Below, piece after piece: positions 12,571-23,693 of a stretch of DNA of 64,000 bases. Below the pieces are notes generated by a model. The model saw nothing but the letters and a program-made list of their open reading frames with translations. It was not told the DNA's origin and ran no database searches. Origin of the DNA: Dioscorea cayenensis subsp. rotundata (lineage: Eukaryota; Streptophyta; Magnoliopsida; Dioscoreales; Dioscoreaceae); the NCBI RefSeq assembly GCF_009730915.1, contig NC_052489.1, positions 30,683,916 to 30,747,915 of the forward strand. Reading direction: 5' to 3'. How positions within the stretch are numbered: position 1 is the first letter of the stretch; each line of letters starts with the position of its first letter. The translations under genes were made by a program, and so were the position numbers.

Positions 12571-13092
12571 ATTAAAAAAAAAAAATGGACAAACCATGTT
12601 GGGAGATTAGAGATGCATGGATTTGTTAAACATATCACACACTTTTATTTAAACTGTGGGTGTTAACCTCTGAATTTTCTCACACGTAAAGTGAGTTTTT
12701 TAAATATATATAAGCATTTTTATTTTGAGTTACGGAAAAATTAACTATTAATCTTTCTCAAAGCTTAATGTTAATAAACTAATACGGTTGACATGTCAAA
12801 AGAGAGTTGACACTTGACATAAACACATAAAAAGGTTAAAAATAACCCCGGGGAACAAAGACAATAGATTATAGATGTATATATTCTTTCTTCTAAAGTA
12901 CCATTTTCTTTGGAAATGATAAGACTCATTAATCCATGTGCATTGTGCACCCACCCTTGAAGTTGGGTCCAATGGTTGTTACCACTCTGGACCCAAAAGA
13001 AAAAAGGCTTAGGTTGGATCTTAACTAAAGTCTCCTTGAACATGTTAGATGTTGCTCTTTTATTAATTTCTTATGTTAAAAATTCTATTATA

Positions 13093-13316
13093 CCCAATGA
13101 TCTGCGGGTTTATTGGTACACGGGTCGCCGATAGAGCTCTCACTGAGTGGTGAGAGTTTGATTTTCAGCTGAGGGCACATTTCTGAAAGTTATGAATAGT
13201 AGTTGTGTACGAGTGGTTCTAGCACCCATATGAGCGCGGTCCTGTTCTCACTTGTTCCGCCAAAGTTTGTACACGTCCCTGGGGTCTCTAGTGGGTTCAC
13301 CCCTCTCATCTTCCAA
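13093..13316 (+). mobile_element. SINE with 15-bp target-site duplication
   Basis: The unit has a tRNA-like head: ATTGGTACACGGG resembles an A box, and GAGAGTTTGATTTTC further on resembles a B box. It ends in a short A run. Flanks are near-identical: AAAAATTCTATTATA (13078-13092) and AAAAATTCTATCATA (13317-13331), differing at one base, as expected for a target-site duplication of retroposition. Length (about 224 bp) suits a plant SINE. The single difference between the duplications suggests an old but not ancient insertion. Confidence 0.75.
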
Positions 13317-13498
13317 AAAAATTCTATCATAAAAGAATAAATTATATATATAAAAATAAATAGATAGGTAGATAAATGTTAAGAATGATATATAAAATGG
13401 ATCAAGAGAAAGAAGAAATGAAGTGTTTTTTTTTTCAAAGAAGAAATGAAGTGTTAGTGGGGTTGATCTTTCTTTAGAGGCACATGACCAAGCTGAGA

Positions 13499-14035
13499 TA
13501 GGGGTGGACATGGGCAGGTCGGGTCGGGTGCTGAGTCTAGACTCAAAAAAATACAACCCATATATTCGATTTTGAGGTACGGGCCATGTTCGAGCCAAAT
13601 TATTTTTAATCCAAACCCCGACCCATTTGATTGTCGTTAGGCCCAGGGCTACAACCCGACACAAAAAAATAAATAATTTTTTTATGAAATAATTGAAATA
13701 ACTAAATAAAACTACTACTACAACCCCTAAAAATTTTTTTCAAACATTTAAAAAAATACAATCAAAGTATTATAAATGTTTACTCTTTTCAAGCCCTATT
13801 ACTATTATATATATAATTATATATATTATAAATAATATATGATATATATATTATTTATTTATTCGAGTCGGTAGGGTCGGGTCGGGTCAAAATTCATCGA
13901 CCCAGCCCAGTCGAAATTCAATCAGTAAAACATTTGAGTCTCAGGTTTTAGGGCCAACTTTCTAAACCCAGGCCCTGTATTTTTTGGGCTGGGTTCGGGC
14001 CAGCCCATGGGCCGCCCGGCCAATGTCCACCCCTA
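13499..14035. mobile_element. Non-autonomous hAT-type MITE (537 bp)
   Basis: Terminal inverted repeats TAGGGGTGGACA at the left end and TGTCCACCCCTA at the right end, continuing with similarity inward (TGGGC / GCCGGGC). Flanking 8-bp direct duplications AGCTGAGA lie at 13491-13498 and 14036-14043. An 8-bp duplication with short TIRs is the hAT signature. The interior has no coding capacity but carries repeated GGGTCGGGTC-like motifs near 13519 and 13870. The perfect target duplication points to a fairly recent insertion. Confidence 0.9.
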
Positions 14036-14043
14036 AGCTGAGA

Positions 14044-15130
14044 GAAAGAGAACATGTAGTGTTAGTTATTCAATTAAGATGGACAATGAACAGTGAGCAT
14101 CATATGAAGTACTATTGCCATGTGATTTTTTAATTCAAGTGTCCTTCCCATCTTTGATTTGATTTAGACTGCTCAACTCACTCCACTGCACAAGTACTTT
14201 AGATCATGACTTGTTAGCCAAAGAGGATCCGGAGCTTCCATCTCTCTTGGACAAAAACAAACAGTCAAGGGGAAATTTTCCAAACATTTTTTTTTTATAT
14301 AGTTTCTTGAAACAGAGATACAATTTTTTTTTAACTATATAATTTCTCATGCTAGTTTAACAAAACGTTAGAGGTATTAGCAAAATCATTATTATTTCAT
14401 TTGAAAGTTGTTCTATATTGAATAAAATTTGTTTTCTTCTGTTAATCCTTTTTAAAGTTCGACTAAAATACAAAAATAATTTAAAATTACAAAATCAAAC
14501 GAAATCATGTTTAAAACAATATTTTTTCATGCAAAGTAGAAATTTTTTTACTTAATTAACCATTTTACTCCTGCCAAATAAAGAAGAGTTAACACGATTA
14601 ATAATTTTTTTTTTTTTACTAGCCGGAGAACCCACACAGTTAACACCGCAAAACTAGCAAACCACAAATTTTTTTTTTTTAACTTTCCAAAAAAAAAAAA
14701 ATTGTGCAGAATTTTCTTTTATGAAATAAGAATCCATGCAAAAACTAGCAAAACTTTCTGACATTCATTCATCTTCTATTTCTCAGTCATGATAACAATA
14801 ATAGCAACTGATTGAACATTTTACATTCATCACAGTTCCCTGAGAAATTAAAGGGTCTATGTACACTGGTACCTAAAAAGACAAAGGCCAAGAACAAACA
14901 CTAGATTGAGCATTAAAACTAACAAGAAGAAGTGAAAGAATCTATTATTATTCCTGCCAAATTGGTTTTGTAAATTACACCGTGTGTCTTGCTCATTGAG
15001 CATTGTAGGACGAGCAATACATCTTGATCTAATGATCTTAAATAGTTCTGAAAAGCTTGAGATATCAAGCTTAATTACACATATCTTTTGGCCTAAGTGC
15101 ACAAAGAACAATTACTTTTGATTTATCTTT
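14044..15130. other. Spacer and 3' flank of hAT-derived gene
   Basis: AT-rich sequence with several long A and T runs. I see no gene. The part from about 14800 probably includes the 3' UTR of the minus-strand gene ending at 15156. Confidence 0.5.
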
Positions 15131-15155
15131 ACATTAAACAACAACACTGGTGGTA

Positions 15156-17791
15156 TCACAGAAATTTCTTTGTCTTCCCCTTCTGATCTGTTGTTCTATT
15201 ACTATTGGAACCGCCACCACCTCGACCTCTACCTCTACCTCTACCTCTAGAATGCATAGCACCAGCAGCATGACTATGCTCAACAGGCTGGTTGCTAACT
15301 GGAGGAACATCTTCAATAATCCTCAAGAGTTCTTGAATGGGATTAAGCGATAGAAAAGCTTCTTTCGAGGTTGAGCTTTCATCATCAATACCTATGAAAC
15401 ATATGTCCTCCAACTTCAAAGCAGACTCTTCAAGAACAGGAAGTTCCGCATTTACATCCCATCTACGGTGTGGCCCGTGCTTATAATCTGAATTGTACCT
15501 GAAAAATGAAAAATAAATCAATCAAATATGTGACTTGCTATCATGGTGATCGGAGAAACCTAATGACAACCAATTAATGTGAAAAATAGAAGGATGGTCT
15601 GAACCTGGACAATAATCTTAAGTTTGAATGAACATAAGCAAGATCATCAGCATGGTTTGCATTCAGTCCATTTTGTTTCGCATTACAGATGAAGTTATAA
15701 TTGGTCCATGGTCTCTCAACAGAGCAAGTGCTAATTGGTTGTGCAAGTACTCTGAATGCTAAATCTCTCAGTTCCTTTGTATCACCACCATGAAATTTCC
15801 ACCACTGCAAAACGTTGATTTTAGGGTTTTTAGCATCTCTTTTGGCTGTTGGAGAGGAAAATCTTCCCTTCTTCTCCATAAAGGACATGAATTGAACACG
15901 GACTGTATCTTGAATTTCAGGATTTGGATACATTTTTTGTATTGCTAATTGGGCTCTGTCAAAAATATGATCATCTAAATCTGTTTGATTATGCAAAGAC
16001 ATATCAGTGACATATCTTGCTGATACTTTAAAGTTCAAAAATGCTGCTAATTGATGACATTACAATAAGCAAGATTTCAAAAAATATACCTGGTTTGCGT
16101 CTCTCAGTACCACCAGGACCAGGGAGTTGAAGGTATTCCTCGTCATAGTACTTTGGGTTGAGGGCATGAGCTAGACATTGTAAAGGCATGTTCATTTTAT
16201 TCCACTTTTCTCCGACAACAGTTTGCACAGCCGCAAAGACTTCCTCCTGACCTTGCAAACTATCTTTGATTTCCCCCAGCATGTTATCCATCCTCTCACA
16301 TACTTCCCCAATTAAAGGGCCATCTTGATCAGTGAATTTAACCATCTTATATACCGGTTTTATAATACACAATGCTAACTGGAGAGCCTGCCAAAAGCTG
16401 TCAGACATAATTGCCGCCTTTACAGTTTGATCTGTGAGTTTTTGTTTTGCATCCAAAGGAGAGGTGCTCGTCCAAACGATCCATTGATCAGATAACACAG
16501 CAGCCCGTATAGCATCTTTCACATCAAGTAAAAGGCGAAGAGTGATATAATGTGCCCAACTGGTTGTAGCAACTTTAAGCAATTCCAATTTTGGGTAGGT
16601 TTGAAAGATCTCTGCAGCTTGGGGATGGTCAACAATATATTTCACTAAACCCTTGGCAGTGGAACAAGTCCTCTCCAGCCAAGATAGTGAATTATTGTCA
16701 CTAGAATGGATCAAATCTTTCAATATCAAATGCAAAATGTTAACCATACAAGGTGTCCAGAATATGTGAGAATATGTCTTCATCACTTCATCACTGACAG
16801 CTCTAAAGTTAGCTGTGTTTTCTGTGATCAACTGAACAACATTGTGTGGCCCTACCATTTCAAGCACTTTCAACATATAATCTGAAATGCTCCTTGGAGA
16901 TTTATCAAGAACCATATACTCAAAGGCATGCAAGAATAACGAACCAAATTGATTTGAAGCTAGTATGTTAATTAGAGATTGGTTTTTGACATCAGCTTGG
17001 GCATTTGAGATGATCGAAATACCATATTGCGTCCACTTCTGTTTAAAATCGTCAAACTCTCTTTCAACTCTGTGCCTTTCATTCTCCAACAAGACAGTTT
17101 GTGCTCTTTCACAAGAAGGGCTTTTGTATCCTGGAGTTCGATTGATTGCTGTAATCATTTCATCCCAGTAAGGTGATCTCAACACACTGAAAGGGATGCC
17201 ATTGGCGCATAAACAGCGCATGACTTTAGAATCAACATCATTCCCGTCATGCATTTGATAATCTTTCTCCGAGGGACCTACATAGGACAATGCTAAAGAG
17301 GGGCCATTGGAAGTCATGCCAAAACTTGCAGTGAGTTTTGATTTCTTCAATGGAGCGCTACTTGGAGAGCTCTCAGCTTGCTCAACCTCTCTTTGTAAAA
17401 GCATTTGCAAGTTTTTGTCTCCCTTCACAACAGCACAATAACCAATTCCTTTACTTTCTCCTTTCTTATGACCCATCAAATGCGCATATACACGCGTATA
17501 TGTCCCATGATATATCTTCTCACAATACTTGCATTTAAAAACATGAGAACCCCCATGAGCATTACCGCATTTTTTCCCCTTAACAACGTGTTTCCATAAC
17601 ACAGTGGCTCCATAGTCAGAAGGAGATTCTTCTCCAACCTGTGCCTCAAAGTCATGTTGCATTTGATCACTCTCACTATAAATTAAATTTTTATCCTCAA
17701 AGACAAAATGACCTTCATCAATAGCTGGAAAATCCGCCCCAGTATCACTGGCCCCAACATGTTCATCCACAAAAGCAGATGCCCGAGACAT
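15156..17791 (-). CDS. hAT-transposase-derived BED-finger protein, probably domesticated (827 aa)
   Basis: Three coding exons, 16090-17791, 15605-16043 and 15156-15498 (2484 nt, uninterrupted). The N-terminus has a BED-type finger (C87, C90, H104, H108). The middle is the DUF659/RNase H-like transposase core. The C-terminus has a hAT dimerisation segment beginning near CSVERPWTNYNFI, then a RGRGRGRGRGGGG tail. Where active hAT transposases have Asp in SDGW- and TDN-like motifs, this protein has N263 (SNAQ) and E324 (TEN), so two catalytic positions look replaced. The late Glu (VERPW) remains. No flanking TIRs were found, and an apparent non-coding first exon ends at 19137. Together these suggest a host gene descended from a hAT transposase, probably a DNA-binding nuclear protein. 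Its target is unknown. Confidence 0.85.
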
Positions 17792-17794
17792 CCT

Positions 17795-19136
17795 CTGTAT
17801 ATATACAAATAAAGATTCAAAACAGGATTGTAAATAAAGAAAACTGATAATGAATAAGACATGATTAAGTTATTGTCCATAAGTAGAACAAAAAAGAAAG
17901 GGGAAAAAGACATGCACAAATGAGCAGTGATCATTTCTCCAAAAATATTTACAAGATAAACCTTAATCATTAATTGATCCAAACAAAGCAATTGATAGAT
18001 TGGGGCAAAATAGTTTACTAGAAATAAACCCCCCGAAGGGACTAACTATGGCACACCAGTCATACCATTCTCATGGATTGAATGAGGCCAATTTATCAAC
18101 AACAATGCAAAGGTTTCGCTTTCTTCGTAGAAAGCCTGATCACAACAAAATCAAACCACGAGAACAGACTTACAATTCAATTCCATTACAAGCAACAACT
18201 AATTTGACGATACCCACCTGCCAAATAATTGCCATACTGAAAGTTGTGGCGCAGCACATTGCATAATCTTTTAAACAAAAAAAAAAATGAAATAAGTGCC
18301 AAATGTAGAGACCAAAGTCAGTGAAGAAACAGGCAAAAGAAAGCAAAAGAGAAATCTCAAACCACCTTATATAAACAAATAAGTGGCTCACCAGAATGAT
18401 TTGAAATTTTCATCAAGCTAGATTGGAATCTGAATTTAAATCTTACTAATTTTGCAAGATCCAGAACAAACAATTACAGATGGCAATAACTTTGAGTTAC
18501 TATCTGCATGTCATGTTCCCGTTCATTGCACTAGGATGATTAAGACTAAATTATTCAACTGTATAAAGCTATAGTTCCATTTTAATCAAGAAAAAAACAA
18601 AAAAAAACTGTGAGACAGCATGAACACTGAGAAGAAGAAACCCACAATGAAGTTGGGTTTTATCTTTGATTCTTGGAAAAAAAAAATGAGAATATCCAAC
18701 CACAAAATCTTAGTAGCAAAGCTGAGTGAACAGCGACAAAAATAATCATGGGGGAAACCACAAGGAACCCGATCCTCGTTTCCCATGGAGTCAATCGAGT
18801 TTCCCAGCTCGGGAAATAACTAGGGTTCCATAATCAACGCAAGCGCGCAAGAGAAGCAAATTCCTTTCAGACCAGTATTCCGAACCTAATCATCAATTCC
18901 CCATCGAACAAAGAAAGAACCCCCAAGAAATCTTCTTTCGATTCATTACTAAAGATTGCTTTTTTACTCGAAAATCAATGAGAATCAAAAGAGAAAACAA
19001 TGTAAAACCACCAAACGAATCGATTCCCACAACCATGCAAACACAAATCATCAAATTTTTTTTTAAAAAAAAAAAAAACTAGGGTTAAACGACGAATAAC
19101 AACACCCAAAGCATTAAACGAGAACAATCCTCTCAC
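17795..19136 (-). other. Predicted 5' UTR intron of hAT-derived gene
   Basis: On the minus strand a GC-rich leader (below about 19200) ends at a donor GTGAGAGG (intron starts 19136). A TATATACAG acceptor sits just before AGG-ATG at 17791. No coding content is evident between them. The intron assignment is inferred from splice signals only. Confidence 0.55.
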
Positions 19137-19231
19137 CCTTTCCTAATCAATCAGCTCCGGCCTCGGCGGCGGTAAGGGAAGAAGGGATCGAAGGAGAAGG
19201 CCGTGCGGCGGTTGACTCGAAACTCCGGCCC

Positions 19232-19473
19232 CGTTTCACAATCCGTTTGAGAAACGGCCGTGTCCAACGTCGAGGAACGCCGATGGGTTCATCGGGGAAA
19301 CGGGAAACGGAAAAAACACGGAAGCGCTATGAAATTGCTGCTAGGGTTTCACACAATAGAGATAAAAAAAAAAAACAAAGTTTCTGTTCTATTATCTTCC
19401 AACGCGTTTCTGCCCCGCGAGGGAGAAACGTTTCTCGACGTTTCTCCGAAACGTTTCTCCCTCGCGAGAAACG
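19232..19473. repeat. CGTTTC/GAAACG cluster with perfect 19-bp inverted repeat
   Basis: Eleven copies of CGTTTC or its complement GAAACG lie within 242 bp just upstream of the predicted first exon of the hAT-derived gene. The last part forms a perfect inverted repeat: CGCGAGGGAGAAACGTTTC at 19416-19434 and its complement at 19448-19466, separated by 13 nt. The surroundings are GC-richer than neighbouring spacers. It may be regulatory or a small fold-back element. Confidence 0.8.
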
Positions 19474-19589
19474 AAAAACCAGAAAAAAAAACAACTGACA
19501 ATGCTATTGTTTGCTAACTTTTTTTAAAAAAATTATTATTATTTGAAATTCTATTATTAATATATATTTTTTTTTAATACTAACGTGGA

Positions 19590-19735
19590 TAAGTCACATG
19601 TCAGGAGTTGCGCAAGCCGCCCTAACTCGCACTAGAAACTTATTATCACTTTTTTACATCCGGAAAATTTAAACTTAAGACAATAATCATACCGCTGCGT
19701 TATAAGCTCGTCGGCTTCCAAGATTAATAATATTG
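19590..19735 (-). mobile_element. tRNA-derived SINE remnant
   Basis: On the minus strand, GCTTATAACGCAGCGG resembles a pol III A box, followed by TTAAGTTTAAATTTTCCGG as a decayed B box about 25 nt downstream. This tRNA-like order is typical of plant SINE heads. Ends and target duplications were not found. Confidence 0.5.
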
Positions 19736-20005
19736 TTTGTCATATTTAATAATGATATTTTAATGTAAAATATAATAATATAAATTTGTGACAAACACGG
19801 TGAATTAATTACTTAATTAATTATCTGACACAATTTAAGAGACATTTCAAGCTCATCACAGTACTGAATTAGGTCAACAAACATAAATAGTAAGCTGTTT
19901 TCACATTCATTCTTATCTAGAGCAGGAGACCAGAAAGTAACATGCATGCAACCTCAATGTGTTACTTGTGTCACAAAACCAACGTTCTTTAGTCTTTGAG
20001 ACTTG

Positions 20006-20015
20006 TATATAAATA
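20006..20015 (+). promoter_or_regulatory. TATA box
   Basis: TATATAAATA followed about 30 nt later by a CA-rich start-like region (near 20040) on the plus strand. It is well placed to drive the short DUF761 gene downstream. The assignment is positional inference. Confidence 0.5.
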
Positions 20016-20296
20016 CCATTGCTTATGCTCCTATACACACTTCAACCATCACCAGTAGTCTTTCTCTCTCTCCTCAATATATTTTGGTTAATGAAGCAGC
20101 TCAACAGAAGTGGAATCTTATTGTAATCTCCTTTAGATTAGCAGCTCTTTGTTTCTCTTTTGCTGTTTTTGTTAGTCTTCCTAGTTTTTTCGTTTCTTGT
20201 TTGTATGTTTTTCCAGACTCTCTGTACTTCTTGTTTTCATTTCAATAAATAGCTGATCCAGCTCCCTTTCCCCAAATAAAAAAAGATATAACAGCA

Positions 20297-20643
20297 AAGA
20301 AGAATACATCAGCATCGGCCTTGGCTCGCCGAGCATGGTTTGCCATTAAGACGAGAGCATTATCAATGTTCAACCATGAACACTCCGATATAGAATGTAC
20401 TACGGCGATCATCATCAGCTGTCATTTGATGAAACACCTTCCTTCCGCTTCGGCTTCTATCTGCAGAAAACTTCTTCGAGGGGGTTGTCGTCGTGCTTCC
20501 CGTGCATCAAACCAGTTGCTAGTTTCAACAGTGGTCTTGAACAAGATGAACAAGGTATCGACATGAAGGCGGAGGAGTTCATTGCCAAGTTCTATGAGCA
20601 GATGAAGCTGCAACGCCAGGCATCGTTGTCGCTTGCCACGTGA
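20297..20643 (+). pseudogene. DUF761-family small protein, apparently frameshifted
   Basis: The 3' part reads YYGDHHQLSFDETPSF, then IDMKAEEFIAKFYEQMKLQR and ends ASLSLAT. This is the signature of plant DUF761 proteins: a central FSFxETP-like block and a C-terminal AEEFIxxFYxQMxLQRQ helix. The plausible N-terminal part, KKNTSASALARRAWFAIKTR, is in a different frame. The two frames cross between 20377 and 20395, where the downstream frame has a TGA at 20377-20379. These genes are usually unspliced there, so a one-base shift or sequencing error is likely. No ATG is seen at the expected start; an acceptor (ATAACAG, ending 20294) allows an upstream exon. Function is unknown; family members are linked to growth and stress. 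Confidence 0.55.
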
Positions 20644-21148
20644 TGCACTTATTCATCACTCGAAGACAATTCATTGTATTTTTGATAAATAAATCAAGAA
20701 ATAAAACAAAGTTGTGGCACAAGAGTATAAATTTGGCAGCATTACGGTACGATATAGAGAAAATACATGTATTAAAACTCAAATGAAATTAGTCAGTAAT
20801 CATGTATAAACTACATGATCCACCCAAAATTTATCATGCTAAGGATTTGAATGCAGACAAAATTGTAATCCTCCACCACAATTATTTTTCTTTTTCAAAG
20901 CTAAGTATAAGCGTAACCAATGAGACGAATCCAAAGCAGTTGATGTCAAAACTCGCGCTACATTTCTTAATTCAATGCAGTTTTCTATGCTTCGATCTTC
21001 AGCAACTCTATCCTAAGATACAAAACAGAAGAAGAATTAGATAGCAACAAATAAAATTTAACCCAAAAAAAAAGAAAAGAGATAGTAAACAAAAAAAGGT
21101 TTTGATGATCTAGATGAGCTTTTAGGGGTGCCCAAGCAAGAACATATG

Positions 21149-23654
21149 CTACCTAAAATTGGCAATGTCATCTGGGAGCCTGCCCAAATATGCCTGCAGT
21201 TTTCCTGTAGCTGCCAATATAAGACCTAGAAGGAAACCAGCATTGACACAGGATTAAAATAACATAATGTACTAATTAAGAGCTCAAACTCTAGATAATC
21301 ACGACGTCATAAATTTCCACCATACCAAAAAAATCACACACTGATGCGTGCAGATGACCTAGTGTTCAACAGAATTACATGGCTATAATTGGTTTCAAGG
21401 TTATTAACTTCGTGAAGATTTTTGAAGGCCTTTTTCCATGCCAGGAAGTTATTGAATGATACATAATGAATGAAGGTGATAGGGATTACCTAAAAATAAA
21501 GCAGATGGCTTTCCAGGCCTTGATTTAAATTCTGGATGAAACTGCACGCCTACATAGTAGGGATGATCTTTTAACTCAAGAATCTGCTCAAGGATGACCG
21601 TGTCAGACAAACATGACTTTTAAAAAAGATTGAATCAACAAAAGCAAATTTAGTGGTGAAGTACCTCCATCCTTTTCCCACTCTCATCGCTTCCAACAAA
21701 CTTAAGGCCAGCAGCTTCCAGTCTGTTGACAAAATCAGGATTTACCTGTAGGAGGTTTCAGCAAAATGCCTAAGCATGCCCCCAATGCCACAACATTATA
21801 ATTCAAGGGACTTTCAAAGTCCTTCTAGACTAACTTTCGATCAAAGTCATCATAGAGAAGAAACTTGAATCGTGTTTGCATAAATTGTCCAACATTTCAT
21901 GGTTTAAATGTCCTTAAGAGTGATATAAGCTTACTTACTACCTCCTGCAAAAGTTGAATACCGATTCTGCTGTTTATTAATTGACAGAAGTACATTAGAC
22001 ATGTGCCAAACCATAAAGAAATAGAATGGAGGTAGCCAGTTGACTGTAGAATTCACAAGGTCTACAAAAGCATGCAAAAATTGAGCTGGAACAACAATTT
22101 AATACTAACCTCATATCTGTGACGATGTCGCTCATCAACAAAACTAGGGTTTTGGTATCTGGCAATTTGAAAGATTTACTCAAATAGTGTGATCACATAA
22201 AAAGCAATCCAATAGGAAGAGAGTAGGGTATAAGTTTATATCACACAGCTTGGAAGCAAGACAATCAGCATCTTTAAAGAAAGTTCTCCGAGATCCCAAT
22301 CTCATTGTACTTCCCATATGTGTCTTTGAGCCCTGTATGAAAGCATTTAACGTAATGAATTTATTTGCACTGATAAAGCACTCGCACTAAGCATAACTAT
22401 CAAATACCTCAGGCATAAATATAACAACTGGATAGGGTGTTGAGCTATCAAACTCATCACTGTTTGCTCTTTCCAGATCCAAAACCTAAGTGAGTTCAAG
22501 AAATTCAAAAGCAGAGCGAATGAGGTACATATGACCAAAAAAAAAAGAAAAGAAAGAAAGACGTGCATGAAAACAAGACTAATAAACCAGTAGTTTGTGC
22601 TTACAAATCTAGAAAACTCAATCACAGAAATTTGCATCCCCAAACAAATTCCAAGATATGGGATTTTATTTTCTCGAGCATACTTTGCAGCCAATATCAT
22701 CCCAGGCACTCCACGATCACCAAACCCTCCAGGAACCAAAATGCATGAACAACTCTGCACTTGAGATTATGCATGCAACTCTTATATTAAGTACTAATAA
22801 ACAGAAAATAACTATGATTGAGATTATTAATGTGTCAGAAATATGCCAGAATACAAAGAATGACAATGTACAATAAGGAATAATGAAATATAGAAAGATC
22901 CTTACTTTCAGACTTTCCCATGCTGCATTATGCACTTCTGGAGTCTGCATGAGGACATAGATGGAATAAGAAGTACAAAATTAAGAAATTAGACATCAAA
23001 TTAAAGTTGTCTTGATGGCTCAGTACTGTTCTTGCACTTTCATCCTCAAGATCAGAAGCCGCAATCCATTCAATTGATGGCTTCAAAGAACAAGCAACAC
23101 AAGCATGCAGAAGGGCCTGCCATATGGAACAATGCAAGTTTTTATTAAATCCAATTATAAGTGATCAACACGAATACACGAATACACAAATATAATTAAC
23201 ATCAAGGCCCCTTGCATTATCAAAATGTCATTGCTTCAATAATCATGGGCTGATATAAAACTCTAGGGAGACCCCATGCCTAGCAAATACTGAACACATG
23301 ATAGACTTCAAAAGATATATGAGATGACCAAGTGTAAAATATGAGTATTAAATTCACTATCCTAAACATTTATACTATTATTTTATATATTTACTGGTTT
23401 ATCCAACTTACAACACAAGAATTCACAGGCCAAATGACTGAAGTTCCAAACTAATAATCCTATTTTTAGCAATGTACCTCACATCATTTCTTGATCATGT
23501 CTGAGAATGTGACTATCATCCAACATATGAAAATATTGCTGAACCAAGAAATTATTGTAAATAAGATTAAGGCCTAATTTAACACCTGAACTTACTATAG
23601 AGTCAGCATTCATTGAACTACCACACTAATAAAGCTATGGCCTGGTATGCAGTA

Positions 23655-23693
<39 letters not shown>

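Noticed and set aside
13499-17791. The MITE at 13499 as the non-autonomous partner of the hAT-derived gene
   Set aside because: The gene has no TIRs to compare and appears to lack catalytic residues; proximity alone is not evidence.
20003-20248. Hydrophobic frame upstream of the DUF761 gene
   Set aside because: It lies where the 5' UTR is expected, consists mainly of T-rich sequence and resembles no known protein.
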